A DNA stretch of 64,000 nt, from NCBI GenBank assembly GCA_036501365.1, contig DASYAL010000087.1, positions 62,001-126,000 on the forward strand, written 5' to 3'. This document shows positions 8,794-17,156 of this stretch, piece after piece (position 1 is the stretch's first letter; each line of letters begins with the position of its first letter). The stretch is from CAIKMD01 sp036501365 (GTDB taxonomy: Bacteria > Pseudomonadota > Alphaproteobacteria > ATCC43930 > CGMCC-115725). The notes beneath the pieces were generated by a model, which was not told the DNA's origin, made no database searches, and saw nothing but the letters and a program-made list of their open reading frames with translations. The translations under genes and the position numbers were made by a program.

Positions 8794-10527
8794 ATGCCTG
8801 ACGATCCATCTCCGCGCAAGCTGCGCAGCGCCGCCTGGTTCGGCGGCCAAGACCGCGACGGGTTCAACCACCGCGCCTGGATGCGCAACCAGGGCCTGCC
8901 GAGCCATGTCTTCGACGGGCGGCCGGTGATCGGCATCTGCAACACCTGGTCCGAGCTGACCCCATGCAATGCCCATTTCCGCCATTTGGCTGAGCATGTG
9001 AAGCGTGGGGTCTGGGAGATGGGCGGCTTCCCGGTCGAGTTCCCGGTGATGAGCCTCGGCGAGACTCTCATGAGACCCACGACGATGCTCTACCGCAACC
9101 TCGCCTCGATCGACGTCGAGGAATCGATCCGCGCCAATCCCTTGGACGGGCTGGTGCTGCTGGTTGGCTGCGACAAGACCACGCCGGCCTTGATGATGGG
9201 GGCGGCGAGCGTCGATCTGCCGGCGGTCGTGGTTTCGGGCGGGCCGATGCTCAACGGCTACTTCCAGGGCAAGACCATCGGCTCGGGGACGGCGGTGTGG
9301 TCGATGAGCGAGGATGTGCGCGCCGGCAAGATGGAGCTTGCCGCCTTCATGGAGGCGGAGTCCTGCCTCTCGCGGTCGGCCGGGCATTGCATGACCATGG
9401 GCACGGCCTCGACCATGGCGAGCATGGTCGAGGCGCTCGGCATGGGACTGCCGGCCAATGCCGCGATTCCGGCGGTCGACGCGCGGCGCTACGTGCTGGC
9501 GCACCTGGCGGGACGGCGCGCGGTCGAGATCGTGCGCGAAGACCTCAGGATGTCGAAGATCCTGACCCGCCCGGCCTTCGAGAATGCGATCCGCGTCAAC
9601 GCCGCGATCGGCGGCTCGACCAACGCGATCGTGCACCTCCTGGCGCTCGCCGGCCGCGTCGGCGTGAAGCTCGAACTCGACGATTTCGACAGACTCGGCC
9701 ACGACCTGCCGCTGCTCACCGATCTGATGCCGCACGGCAAATACCTGATGGAGGATTTCTATTACGCCGGCGGCCTGCCCGCGATCATCAAGTCGCTCGG
9801 CAATCTCATCCACCAAGACGCGCTCACCGTCAACGGCAAGACCATCGGCGAGAACACCGCCGATGCGAAGAACTGGAACCCGGAGGTGATCCGCTCACCG
9901 GACAAGCCGCTGAAAGAGCGCGCCGGCATCGCCGTGCTGCGCGGCAATCTCTGCCCCGACGGCGCGGTGATCAAGCCCTCGGCGGCAATGACGCCGAGCT
10001 TGCTCAAGCATCGCGGCCGGGCGGTTGTGTTCTCCAGCATCGAGGACTTCAAAGCGCGGATCGACGATCCGAACCTCGATATCGACGAGAATTGCGTCAT
10101 GGTGCTGCAAGGCGCGGGGCCGAAAGGCTATCCCGGCTTCCCCGAGCTCGGCAACCTGCCGCTGCCGAAGAAAGTGTTGAAGAAGGGCATCACCGACATG
10201 GTGCGCATCTCCGACGCGCGGATGAGCGGCACGGCGTACGGCGCGGTGGTGCTGCATGTCTCGCCGGAATCGGCGATCGGCGGGCCGCTGGCGCTGGTGA
10301 AGGACGGCGACATGATCGAGCTCGATGTCGAGCAGCGCCGGCTGCATCTTGATGTGAGTGACGCCGAGCTCGCCAAGCGCCGCGTCGCGTGGAAGCCACC
10401 GGCGCCGCATTCGGATCGCGGCTGGGTCAAGCTCTATCAGGAGCACGTCACCCAGGCGCATCTCGGCTGCGACCTCGACTTCCTCGTCGGCAAAAGCGGC
10501 GCCGCCGTGCCGCGGCCGTCGCATTGA
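8794..10527 (+). CDS. IlvD/Edd family sugar-acid dehydratase
   Basis: Iron-sulfur dehydratase of the IlvD/Edd family, about 577 residues. It most resembles L-arabinonate/D-xylonate dehydratases: note ICNTWSELTPCNAHF, VGCDKTTPALMMG, GHCMTMGTASTM and GGSTNAIVHLLALA. Cysteines in these three places are the expected cluster ligands, and the C-terminal RISDARMSGTAYG carries the conserved serine. It would dehydrate an aldonic acid to a 2-keto-3-deoxy acid; the sugar is not determined. ATG at 8794 lies six bases after GAGGAGG and is preferred over ATG 8788, which abuts it. The next genes encode binding proteins and a GH28-like enzyme, so plant-derived sugar acids are a reasonable guess. Confidence 0.9.
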   Translation: MPDDPSPRKLRSAAWFGGQDRDGFNHRAWMRNQGLPSHVFDGRPVIGICNTWSELTPCNAHFRHLAEHVKRGVWEMGGFPVEFPVMSLGETLMRPTTMLYRNLASIDVEESIRANPLDGLVLLVGCDKTTPALMMGAASVDLPAVVVSGGPMLNGYFQGKTIGSGTAVWSMSEDVRAGKMELAAFMEAESCLSRSAGHCMTMGTASTMASMVEALGMGLPANAAIPAVDARRYVLAHLAGRRAVEIVREDLRMSKILTRPAFENAIRVNAAIGGSTNAIVHLLALAGRVGVKLELDDFDRLGHDLPLLTDLMPHGKYLMEDFYYAGGLPAIIKSLGNLIHQDALTVNGKTIGENTADAKNWNPEVIRSPDKPLKERAGIAVLRGNLCPDGAVIKPSAAMTPSLLKHRGRAVVFSSIEDFKARIDDPNLDIDENCVMVLQGAGPKGYPGFPELGNLPLPKKVLKKGITDMVRISDARMSGTAYGAVVLHVSPESAIGGPLALVKDGDMIELDVEQRRLHLDVSDAELAKRRVAWKPPAPHSDRGWVKLYQEHVTQAHLGCDLDFLVGKSGAAVPRPSH

Positions 10528-10582
10528 GGGACCTGAGTATCGATTGTGCAGTTTGGAAGGATTCACGTTGCAAAGATGTCCA

Positions 10583-10723
10583 GCGTCTCCTGAGCTTGAC
10601 GAAGGGCGACTTCGCTCACGATGAGGATGAAAGGCGCGTGGCATCTTCTGTGGGAGGTCGACAATAACAATGTCTCCTCACCCTGAGCGGAGCCGACGCG
10701 AAGCGGCGGCGTAGTCGAAGGGC
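10583..10723. repeat. Dispersed palindromic repeat, copy A
   Basis: Intergenic element, reversed relative to copies B (41562-41657) and C (44175-44276). Read on the minus strand it begins CCCTTCGACTACGC, continues with CTCCGCTCAGGGTGAGG and AGATGCC, and ends with TGAGCGAAGTCG and a second small palindrome. The outer arms are complementary. It separates the dehydratase gene from the binding-protein gene and contains no plausible reading frame. Confidence 0.75.
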
Positions 10724-10763
10724 GCGGATGCGAAATCCGGTGGAGAATGAGGGAGGAGGTGAA

Positions 10764-11768
10764 ATGAAACTGAAAACCTTGGCGCTTGCCGCCGTGCTCA
10801 TCGTCGCGAGCGCGGGCATCGCATCCGCCGATCCGGTGCCGCTGCGCATCGGCTGGGTGTCGGGCAGTTCCGACGTGCCGCTGGTGGCGATCGGGCCGAA
10901 GGACGTGCTGCGCCACGCGGGCAAATCCTATGTGCTCGAGATGACGCATTTCCAGGGCTCGCCGCCGCAGATCACCGCGCTCGCCGCGAACGACATCGAT
11001 TTCGTCGGCTTCGGCTTCTCGGCGCTGCCGACGGCGGTGTTCAACGCGCATATGGCCGATCTGCGCATCGTCGCGGACATGTTCCAGGACGGCGCGCCGG
11101 GCGGTTATTCCAACGAGTTCCTGGTGCTGAAAGACGGGCCGATCCACAGCGTCGCCGCTATGAAAGGCCATGTCGCCGTGACCAACAGCGCCGGCAGCGC
11201 CGTCGACATGGTGTTGCGCGCGATCCTGCGCAAGAACGGGCTCGAGCCGGTGCGCGACGTGACCATCCTCGAAGCGGGCTTCGGCAACATGCCGGTGATG
11301 CTGAAGGAGCATAAGGTCGATCTCATCCCCGGCACGCGCTTGACCAACGGCGATTCCACGGTCCGCGCCTATGCGCGCACGCTCTTCACTCAGAAGGACG
11401 CGATCGGCCGCACGCAAATGGCGGAATTGGTCGGGCGGCAGGGCTTCCTCGAGAAGAACCGCGCCGCCGTGGTCGATTATCTCGAGGATTCGCTGCGCGA
11501 GCTCGCCTGGTTCAGCGATCCCGCGCATCACGCCGAGGCGGTGAAAATATTTTCAGATTTTACCAAGATACCGGCGGCGCAATTCGACCCCTGGCTCTAT
11601 GTGAAAGGCGAGGATTACTACAAGGATCCGCAAGGCCTGCCCGATCTCGACGCGCTGCAGGCGAATATCGACACGATGCGTGCTCTCGACTTCACCAAGG
11701 AGACCCTCGACGTGAAGCAATACGCCGATCTCAGCTACGTCAAAGAGGCGGCGGCGCGGCTGAAATAG
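10764..11768 (+). CDS. NMT1/SsuA-type ABC transporter substrate-binding protein
   Basis: Periplasmic solute-binding protein, 334 residues, with a clear Sec signal peptide (MKLKTLALAAVLIVASAGIA, cleavage near SADP). After cleavage it begins PLRIGWVSGSSDVPL, the first strand of the NMT1/THI5/SsuA fold, and DIDFVGFGFSALPTA matches the second-lobe loop. ATG 10764 follows GGAGGAGGTGAA. The family delivers sulfonates, nitrate, taurine or pyrimidine precursors; the ligand here is unknown. No permease or ATPase gene is adjacent. The next gene encodes a second member of the same fold, about 80 bases away in the same direction. Confidence 0.87.
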   Translation: MKLKTLALAAVLIVASAGIASADPVPLRIGWVSGSSDVPLVAIGPKDVLRHAGKSYVLEMTHFQGSPPQITALAANDIDFVGFGFSALPTAVFNAHMADLRIVADMFQDGAPGGYSNEFLVLKDGPIHSVAAMKGHVAVTNSAGSAVDMVLRAILRKNGLEPVRDVTILEAGFGNMPVMLKEHKVDLIPGTRLTNGDSTVRAYARTLFTQKDAIGRTQMAELVGRQGFLEKNRAAVVDYLEDSLRELAWFSDPAHHAEAVKIFSDFTKIPAAQFDPWLYVKGEDYYKDPQGLPDLDALQANIDTMRALDFTKETLDVKQYADLSYVKEAAARLK

Positions 11769-11848
11769 CGGCTTGCTGGCCCGGCGCCTTCGGTGCAACT
11801 ATGGTCGTTAGCATCTGAGAACAAATCCGGGAATAGGGAGGAAGTGCC

Positions 11849-12844
11849 ATGGTAAAGCGCTGGATCGCAGCCCTGCTGCTCGCGGGGCTGCTGGCCCCGG
11901 GCGCGCGCGCCGAGGACGAGGTCGTCAACATCCAACTCGTCAAGAGCATGGGCCAGTCGCCCTTCTATATTGCCGTGGGCAAGGGCTATTTCGCCAAAGA
12001 AGGGCTCAAGATCGAATCCGGCAATGTGCGCAGCGCGCTCGATACCATCGCGCCGATGGCCACCGGCCGGCTCGACGGCAGCATGGGCGCCGCGACGGCC
12101 GGTTTCTTCAACGCGGCGCATCAGGGCTTCGACATGCGCATCGCCGCGGTGCTCGGCCTGCAAGGCCCGCTGATGGCGACGCAGCCGTTGGTGCGCAAGG
12201 AGCTGTGGGATAACGGCACGATCCGCAGCGCCAAGGACCTCAAGGGCCGTAAGGTCGCGATCAACGCGCCCGGCGACATCACCGAATACTTCTTGACGAA
12301 GATGCTTGCGAAATACGGGTTGAAGCCCAAGGACGTCGATGAGACGCAGATGGAATTCTCGCTGCAATTCGTCGCCTTCAAGAACGCCGCCATCGACGCC
12401 GGCTTCCTGCCCGAGCCGCTCGCCTCGGCGGCCAAGGCCGAGGGCGAGGTCGCGCTGCTGACGCCCGAGGCCGGCATCGGCAACGGCACGCCGACGACCT
12501 TCCTCTTCCTCGCGACCAAGTTCATGCAGGAGCGGCCGAAGGTCGCGCTCGCCTTCGTGCGCGCGCTCGTCCGCGGCGCGCGCGACGCGCAAGGCGATTA
12601 CAGCAAGGACCCGGCGATCGCGAAGATGATCGCGCAGCAGACCAACCTCAAGGTCGAGGACGTTGAGAATAGCGCGCCCTATCTCTTCGATCCCAATCTC
12701 GACATCACGAAATACGAGGAAAGCCTGCGCAACGAAGAATCCGTGCACCGCGCGAACGGCCGGCTCAACTACAGCGAGCCGCTGGCCTTCGACAAGGTGA
12801 TCGACGCGACCCTCGTCCACGAAGCCGCGGCCGAGGTGAAATAG
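11849..12844 (+). CDS. NMT1/SsuA-type ABC transporter substrate-binding protein
   Basis: Second solute-binding protein of the pair, 331 residues. A Sec signal peptide (MVKRWIAALLLAGLLAPGAR, cleavage after ARA) is followed by VNIQLVKSMGQSPFYIAVGKG and GYFAKEGLKIE, the hallmark opening of NMT1/SsuA proteins. The loop GRLDGSMGAATAGFFNA and KDLKGRKVAINAPGDI follow in the usual order. GGGAGGAAGTGCC precedes the ATG. It is close to, but clearly different from, the preceding binding protein, so they probably bind different ligands or parts of one uptake system encoded elsewhere. Confidence 0.87.
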   Translation: MVKRWIAALLLAGLLAPGARAEDEVVNIQLVKSMGQSPFYIAVGKGYFAKEGLKIESGNVRSALDTIAPMATGRLDGSMGAATAGFFNAAHQGFDMRIAAVLGLQGPLMATQPLVRKELWDNGTIRSAKDLKGRKVAINAPGDITEYFLTKMLAKYGLKPKDVDETQMEFSLQFVAFKNAAIDAGFLPEPLASAAKAEGEVALLTPEAGIGNGTPTTFLFLATKFMQERPKVALAFVRALVRGARDAQGDYSKDPAIAKMIAQQTNLKVEDVENSAPYLFDPNLDITKYEESLRNEESVHRANGRLNYSEPLAFDKVIDATLVHEAAAEVK

Positions 12845-12942
12845 CCGCCGACCATCCCTCCATGATCCGGATCAAAGCCCTCGGTTAAGCCCTGATTTAC
12901 GTTCATCTCTGACACTGCCGCGCAGTCCTTGCTGAATTCCCC

Positions 12943-14637
12943 ATGCTGACCTCCCGGCGTTCCCGCCGCGATTTCCTTCTCGGCGCGCTACTCGGCTCGG
13001 CCTCGGCGCTGCTGGCGCGTCGCGCGGCGGCGGCCGAGCGCGCGCTCGAGCCCCGTCTCGGCGCGGGCGCGAACGTGCTCGACGTGCGGTCTTGCGGCGC
13101 GACCGGCAACGGCCACGACCTCGACACCGCCGCGATCAACGACGCGATCGCGACCGTGTCGCGCGGCGGCGGCGGCGTGGTGCGCGTTTCCGCCGGCGAC
13201 TACCTCTGCAACACCATCCACCTCCAGAACGGCGTCACCCTCCAGCTCGACCGCGGCGCGATCCTGCGCGCGGCCGCGCAAGGCCATTACGACATCGTCG
13301 AGCCGAACCGCTGGGCGCGCTATCAGGATTTCGGCCACGATCACTGGCGCAACAGCATGATCTGCGGCCTCGGCGTCGAGAACGCCGCGATCGTCGGACC
13401 GGGCCTCCTCTGCGGCGACGGGTTGAGCCGCGGCCGCTGGTCGGAAGGCCTCGTCCAGAGCCGCGGCGTCGCCGACAAGGTCATCGCCCTCAAGCAATGC
13501 CGCAATATCACCCTCAGCGGATTCAACCTCGTCGGCAGCGCGCATTTCGGCGTGCTCGCGACCGGCGTCGAGAAGCTGGCGATCAGCGGCCTTCTGGTCG
13601 ATACCGGTCGCGACGGCATCGATATCGATTGCAGCGCGCAGGTCGCGATCGAGGATGTGTGCTTCAACACGCCTTATGACGACAGCATCGCGCTCAAATC
13701 CTCGGCGGCGCTCGGCTACCAGCGCCCGACCAGCGACGTGCGCATCAGCCGTTGTCTTGTCACCGGCGGCTTCGAGCCCGGCACGCTTTATGACGGCCGC
13801 CGCGTCCCGGTCGGCGCCCGCGACGGGATGAAGGGGCGGATCAAGATCGGCACCGAATCCTGCTGGGGCTTCGAGAATATCGTCGTCGAGAACTGCGCGA
13901 TTTGGAACGCGCTCGGCATTCCGCTGCTGACGGTCGATGGCGGCGCGCTCAAGAACGTCGTGCTGCGCGACATCGTCATGGAGAACATCCAGGATTCGCC
14001 GCTCTTCCTGCGTCTCGGCGAGCGGCTACGCGCCTTTTCCGATGCGGCGGTGCACGATTTCCGTGGCGTGACGGTCGAGAACCTCAAATGCAGCGGCTTC
14101 GGCATGCCGATCATGATCGCGGGCATACCGGGCCATCGCATCGAGAATGTCACGCTCAGGAATATCGAGCTGGTCGAGCGGAGCAAGGAGACTGTGCCGC
14201 AAAGCGGTGGCTGGATGGCGGTCGGCGAAGCGGCGGCGCGCTCGGCCGATCTCGTGCCGCCGGAGGCGACGCGCAGCTATCCCGAGGTCGGCATGTTCGG
14301 GCCGCTGCCGGCGAAACTGTTGTTCGCGCGCCACGTCGCCGGCCTCGCGATCGACGGCCTCCATCTCAGCAAAGTGACATCAGATCGCGAATTAAGCCGC
14401 GTCGTGGCGGATCGCCGGCCGCTTTTCTGGTTCGAGGATCTGGTCGACGAGCGCCTCGCCGGCGTTGCCGTGCCCGGCGGCAAGGGCGAAGCGATCTGCC
14501 GCTCCGACCGGCCGGTGAGCTTCCCGGTCGTCGCCAGCCATGCGCTGGCGAGCCCGCCCGACTGGCTCTCGGGCAACGATCTGCTGCTGAAGCGCGCGCC
14601 GCTCGCGGCCGCGCGAGGCCGCACCGTCAGTAATTGA
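12943..14637 (+). CDS. GH28-like (polygalacturonase-type) secreted beta-helix enzyme
   Basis: Right-handed parallel beta-helix protein of the pectin-lyase fold, 564 residues. The N-terminus SRRSRRDFLLGALLGSASAL is a Tat-type signal with the twin arginine before DFLLG. VLDVRSCGATGNGHDLDTAAI is the standard N-cap of GH28 enzymes. In the core, TGRDGIDID and YDDSIALKSS match the positions of the catalytic aspartates and GRIKIGTES matches the RIK motif. The GHG histidine region is not recognisable (GGFEPGTLYDG is found instead), so the substrate or chemistry may differ. It sits after two binding proteins, consistent with use of an oligosaccharide, but this link is inference. Confidence 0.82.
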   Translation: MLTSRRSRRDFLLGALLGSASALLARRAAAAERALEPRLGAGANVLDVRSCGATGNGHDLDTAAINDAIATVSRGGGGVVRVSAGDYLCNTIHLQNGVTLQLDRGAILRAAAQGHYDIVEPNRWARYQDFGHDHWRNSMICGLGVENAAIVGPGLLCGDGLSRGRWSEGLVQSRGVADKVIALKQCRNITLSGFNLVGSAHFGVLATGVEKLAISGLLVDTGRDGIDIDCSAQVAIEDVCFNTPYDDSIALKSSAALGYQRPTSDVRISRCLVTGGFEPGTLYDGRRVPVGARDGMKGRIKIGTESCWGFENIVVENCAIWNALGIPLLTVDGGALKNVVLRDIVMENIQDSPLFLRLGERLRAFSDAAVHDFRGVTVENLKCSGFGMPIMIAGIPGHRIENVTLRNIELVERSKETVPQSGGWMAVGEAAARSADLVPPEATRSYPEVGMFGPLPAKLLFARHVAGLAIDGLHLSKVTSDRELSRVVADRRPLFWFEDLVDERLAGVAVPGGKGEAICRSDRPVSFPVVASHALASPPDWLSGNDLLLKRAPLAAARGRTVSN

Positions 14638-14641
14638 ACCC

Positions 14642-15403
14642 TCAGTAATTAATTGGGCCCAAGAGCCCGCCGCCCGCGGCGATGGTCTCGCCGTTGATGG
14701 CGACACTTTTGGGCGAGGCAAGGAACGCCACCAGGTAGGCGATCTCCTTGGCCTCGACGAGCCGGCCGATGCTGACCAGCGCCGTCAGCCGCTTCTCGGC
14801 GTCGGCCGCGATCACCTGGCCGGCGCGCGTCGTGCCGGGATGGATGGCGATGACGTTGACGCCTTTGGCGCCGAGCTCGTCGGCGAGATTCTTGGTCAGC
14901 GACGAGACCGCGGCGTTGCGCACCGAGGCGATATAGTTGCCGGTGCGCCGCGCGGCGCCGCCGCCGATATTGATGATCCGGCCCCAGCCATTGGCGACGA
15001 GATGCGGCGCGACCGCGCGCGCCGCGCGCAGATAGCCCGCGACCTTGACGTTGACGTCGAACAGCAGATTGTCGCTCGCGACCTGCGCGATCTTCGCCGA
15101 GGGGACGGTGCCGCCGGGCGCGGCTGCGCCATTGACGAGGATGTCGATGCCGCCGAGCGCGCGCACTGCTTCGGCGACGAGGGCCGCGACGGCGTCGTCA
15201 TCGCCCATATCGGCGGCGATGGGCACGATCTTGCGGCCGGTCGCGGCGGCAATCTCGCGGGCTGTCGCTTCGAGCGGCGCGAGGTTGCGCGCGGCGATCA
15301 CGACATCGACGCCTTCCTCGGCGAGCTGCCGGGTGATCGCCTTGCCGATGCCGCGACTGCCGCCGGTGACGATGGCGCGCTTGCCTGTGAGTTCGAGGTC
15401 CAA
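14642..15403 (-). CDS. SDR family oxidoreductase
   Basis: Short-chain dehydrogenase/reductase, about 253 residues. The cofactor motif is VTGGSRGIGKAI, followed by IAARN, which suggests NADP. NGAAAPGG corresponds to the NNAG strand. The catalytic Ser-Tyr-Lys pattern is unusual: INIGGGAARRTGNYIASVRNA has the Tyr region as NYIASVRNA rather than YxxxK, so activity is not certain. A TTG at 15403 is the only start that fits: GAGGGAG stands just before it and the stop of the preceding SDR gene lies 11 bases away. It is the last gene of the protease-FHA-SDR-SDR unit, and it is convergent with the GH28-like gene. Confidence 0.85.
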   Translation of the reverse strand: MDLELTGKRAIVTGGSRGIGKAITRQLAEEGVDVVIAARNLAPLEATAREIAAATGRKIVPIAADMGDDDAVAALVAEAVRALGGIDILVNGAAAPGGTVPSAKIAQVASDNLLFDVNVKVAGYLRAARAVAPHLVANGWGRIINIGGGAARRTGNYIASVRNAAVSSLTKNLADELGAKGVNVIAIHPGTTRAGQVIAADAEKRLTALVSIGRLVEAKEIAYLVAFLASPKSVAINGETIAAGGGLLGPINY

Positions 15404-15414
15404 GGCGTTCTCCC

Positions 15415-16197
15415 TCAGGCTGGCGGCGTGAGCTTGCCGAAGCGCGTGCCGTAATCGACCGGCAGCACCTCGCCGGTGATGAGGTCGGGGCCGTCGATGA
15501 ACCAGCACACCATCGCGGCGATGTCTTCGGCGTAAGCGGTCTTGCCGACCGGCGTGATCTTCGCCATCTCGACGACGCGCTCGTTGAAGCGCTTCTCGCC
15601 GAGAAGGTTCTTCATCCAGCGCGTTGCGACGAAGCCGGGCGCGACGGCGTTGACGCGGATGACGGGCGCCAACTGGCGCGCCAGCGCGATCGTCATGGAG
15701 TTCAGCCCGCCTTTCGACGCGCCATAGGCGATCGACGAGCCTTCGCCGTCGAGCGAGCCGAGCGCCGAGACGTTGACGATCGCGCCGTTGCCCTGCTTCT
15801 TCATCTGCGGCACCACGGCGCGGATCATCTGATAGGTGCCGACGACATTGACCGCGTAGATCTCGAGGAAATCGGGACCGTTGAGCGCCTCGAGATCGCC
15901 CGGCTTGGCCGGCTTGGTTTTGCCGGCGCAATTGACGAGGGCGTCGATGCGGCCCCAGCGCGCGAGCGCGGCGGCGGCCATGCCTCTGCATTGCGCGTCG
16001 TCGGCGATGTCGGCCTGATGCAGCAGCACGTCGACGCCGTGCTCGCGGCATTGCGCGGCTGTTGCCTCGGCCTCGTCGCGGCTGCGGCTGTAATTGACGA
16101 CGACGCGGCAGCCTTTCCTGGCGAGAAGCTTCGCGGTCTCGGCGCCGATACCGGTCGCCGAGCCGGTCACGATCGCGACGCCGTTGCGGATGTCCAA
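15415..16197 (-). CDS. SDR family oxidoreductase
   Basis: Short-chain dehydrogenase/reductase, about 260 residues, with VTGSATGIGAETA (cofactor loop), VNYSRSRDEA (NADP-type), VNCAGKTKP (NNAG position), and SIAYGASKGGLNSM with the active Tyr and Lys. All catalytic residues appear intact. The start is TTG at 16197 behind GGGAGAACCGCC; the following SDR gene has nearly the same leader and also starts with TTG-GAC. It lies 11 bases after the FHA gene stop, so translation of the unit is probably coupled. The substrate is unknown; 3-oxoacyl-type or secondary-alcohol oxidation are the family defaults. Confidence 0.88.
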   Translation of the reverse strand: MDIRNGVAIVTGSATGIGAETAKLLARKGCRVVVNYSRSRDEAEATAAQCREHGVDVLLHQADIADDAQCRGMAAAALARWGRIDALVNCAGKTKPAKPGDLEALNGPDFLEIYAVNVVGTYQMIRAVVPQMKKQGNGAIVNVSALGSLDGEGSSIAYGASKGGLNSMTIALARQLAPVIRVNAVAPGFVATRWMKNLLGEKRFNERVVEMAKITPVGKTAYAEDIAAMVCWFIDGPDLITGEVLPVDYGTRFGKLTPPA

Positions 16198-16208
16198 GGC
16201 GGTTCTCC

Positions 16209-17156
16209 CTAGGGCGCCGACGCCGCCGCGACGCGGTCGGAGTCGAGCTTGGCTTTCAGGCTGTTGATCTCGGCAAAGAATCCGTCCTCGCTCTTGACGC
16301 GCGCAAGGCGGAAGGCCGGCGGCAGCAAGGTGCGCGCATAGATCGGCTGCTGCCGTGCCGGGTTGGCGAGATCGAACGCGTTGGCGAGCTGCAGCCCGAT
16401 CACGCCCGCGGCGAGGCCGCCGAGGATCGCGGCCTTGAGCAGCGGCCGGGTCGGAGAGATGCCGTGCAGATGGAGGAAGCACACGATCGCGAGCAGCAGC
16501 CAAATGCCGCCGAACGCGTAATTCGCGACCGCTTGCGAGGACAGGGAGAAAGCGAGGCCGCTCGTGAGCATGCGATAGAGGCTATAGGCGAGGATGCCGG
16601 AGACGCCGATCGTCAGATTGCGGCTGAAGCGCGCCTGGCCCGAGAAGATGCGCGAGAACACCGCCCAGAGCGCGGCCCAGGCGAGCGCCGCGGCGGCGAG
16701 TTCGGCGATCGACCCGATATAGCGCGTCGCTTTCGGCTCGGTCGTCTCGTCGAGCCACAGCATCATGCCGTTGATCGCCAGCGCGGCGACGATCAGCGCC
16801 GACACGGCCACCCACGACGTCGGGCGGCGCGCCGGCGCTTCGGCCGGCACGGGATAATCGGCGTCGCGCACGCGCACCAGCGTATGGCCGATCCGCAATA
16901 CGCTGTCGCCGTCGATGAGGCTGCGGTCGCGCCGCTCGCCGGCGAGCGCGAACGATTGCGCGTCGAGCGCCTCGGCGACGATCGCGCCGTCCGCGGCTCG
17001 GGTGATGCGCAGATGCTCGGGCGCCACCGCCGCGTCGTCGATCACGACGTCGTTGTGATAGGAACGGCCGATGCGGATCTCGGGGCCGGTGCAGCGGAAG
17101 CGCGCGCTCACCGGGCCGTGGCGCGACAGCAGCTCGACCCAGATCACTTCTGCCAT
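16209..17156 (-). CDS. FHA domain membrane protein
   Basis: Protein of 315 residues with an N-terminal forkhead-associated domain (about 10-95): RIGRSYHNDVVIDD and APEHLRI are the phosphothreonine-binding loops, with the Arg and a variant of the SxxH motif (His present in PEHL). A proline-rich linker near 100-112 is followed by about five membrane segments between 115 and 265 and a short C-terminal region. It would read a phosphothreonine signal on the cytoplasmic side. Its ATG overlaps the end of the trypsin-like protease gene by 13 bases, so the two are surely co-translated. No Ser/Thr kinase gene is seen in the window. Confidence 0.82.
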   Translation of the reverse strand: MAEVIWVELLSRHGPVSARFRCTGPEIRIGRSYHNDVVIDDAAVAPEHLRITRAADGAIVAEALDAQSFALAGERRDRSLIDGDSVLRIGHTLVRVRDADYPVPAEAPARRPTSWVAVSALIVAALAINGMMLWLDETTEPKATRYIGSIAELAAAALAWAALWAVFSRIFSGQARFSRNLTIGVSGILAYSLYRMLTSGLAFSLSSQAVANYAFGGIWLLLAIVCFLHLHGISPTRPLLKAAILGGLAAGVIGLQLANAFDLANPARQQPIYARTLLPPAFRLARVKSEDGFFAEINSLKAKLDSDRVAAASAP

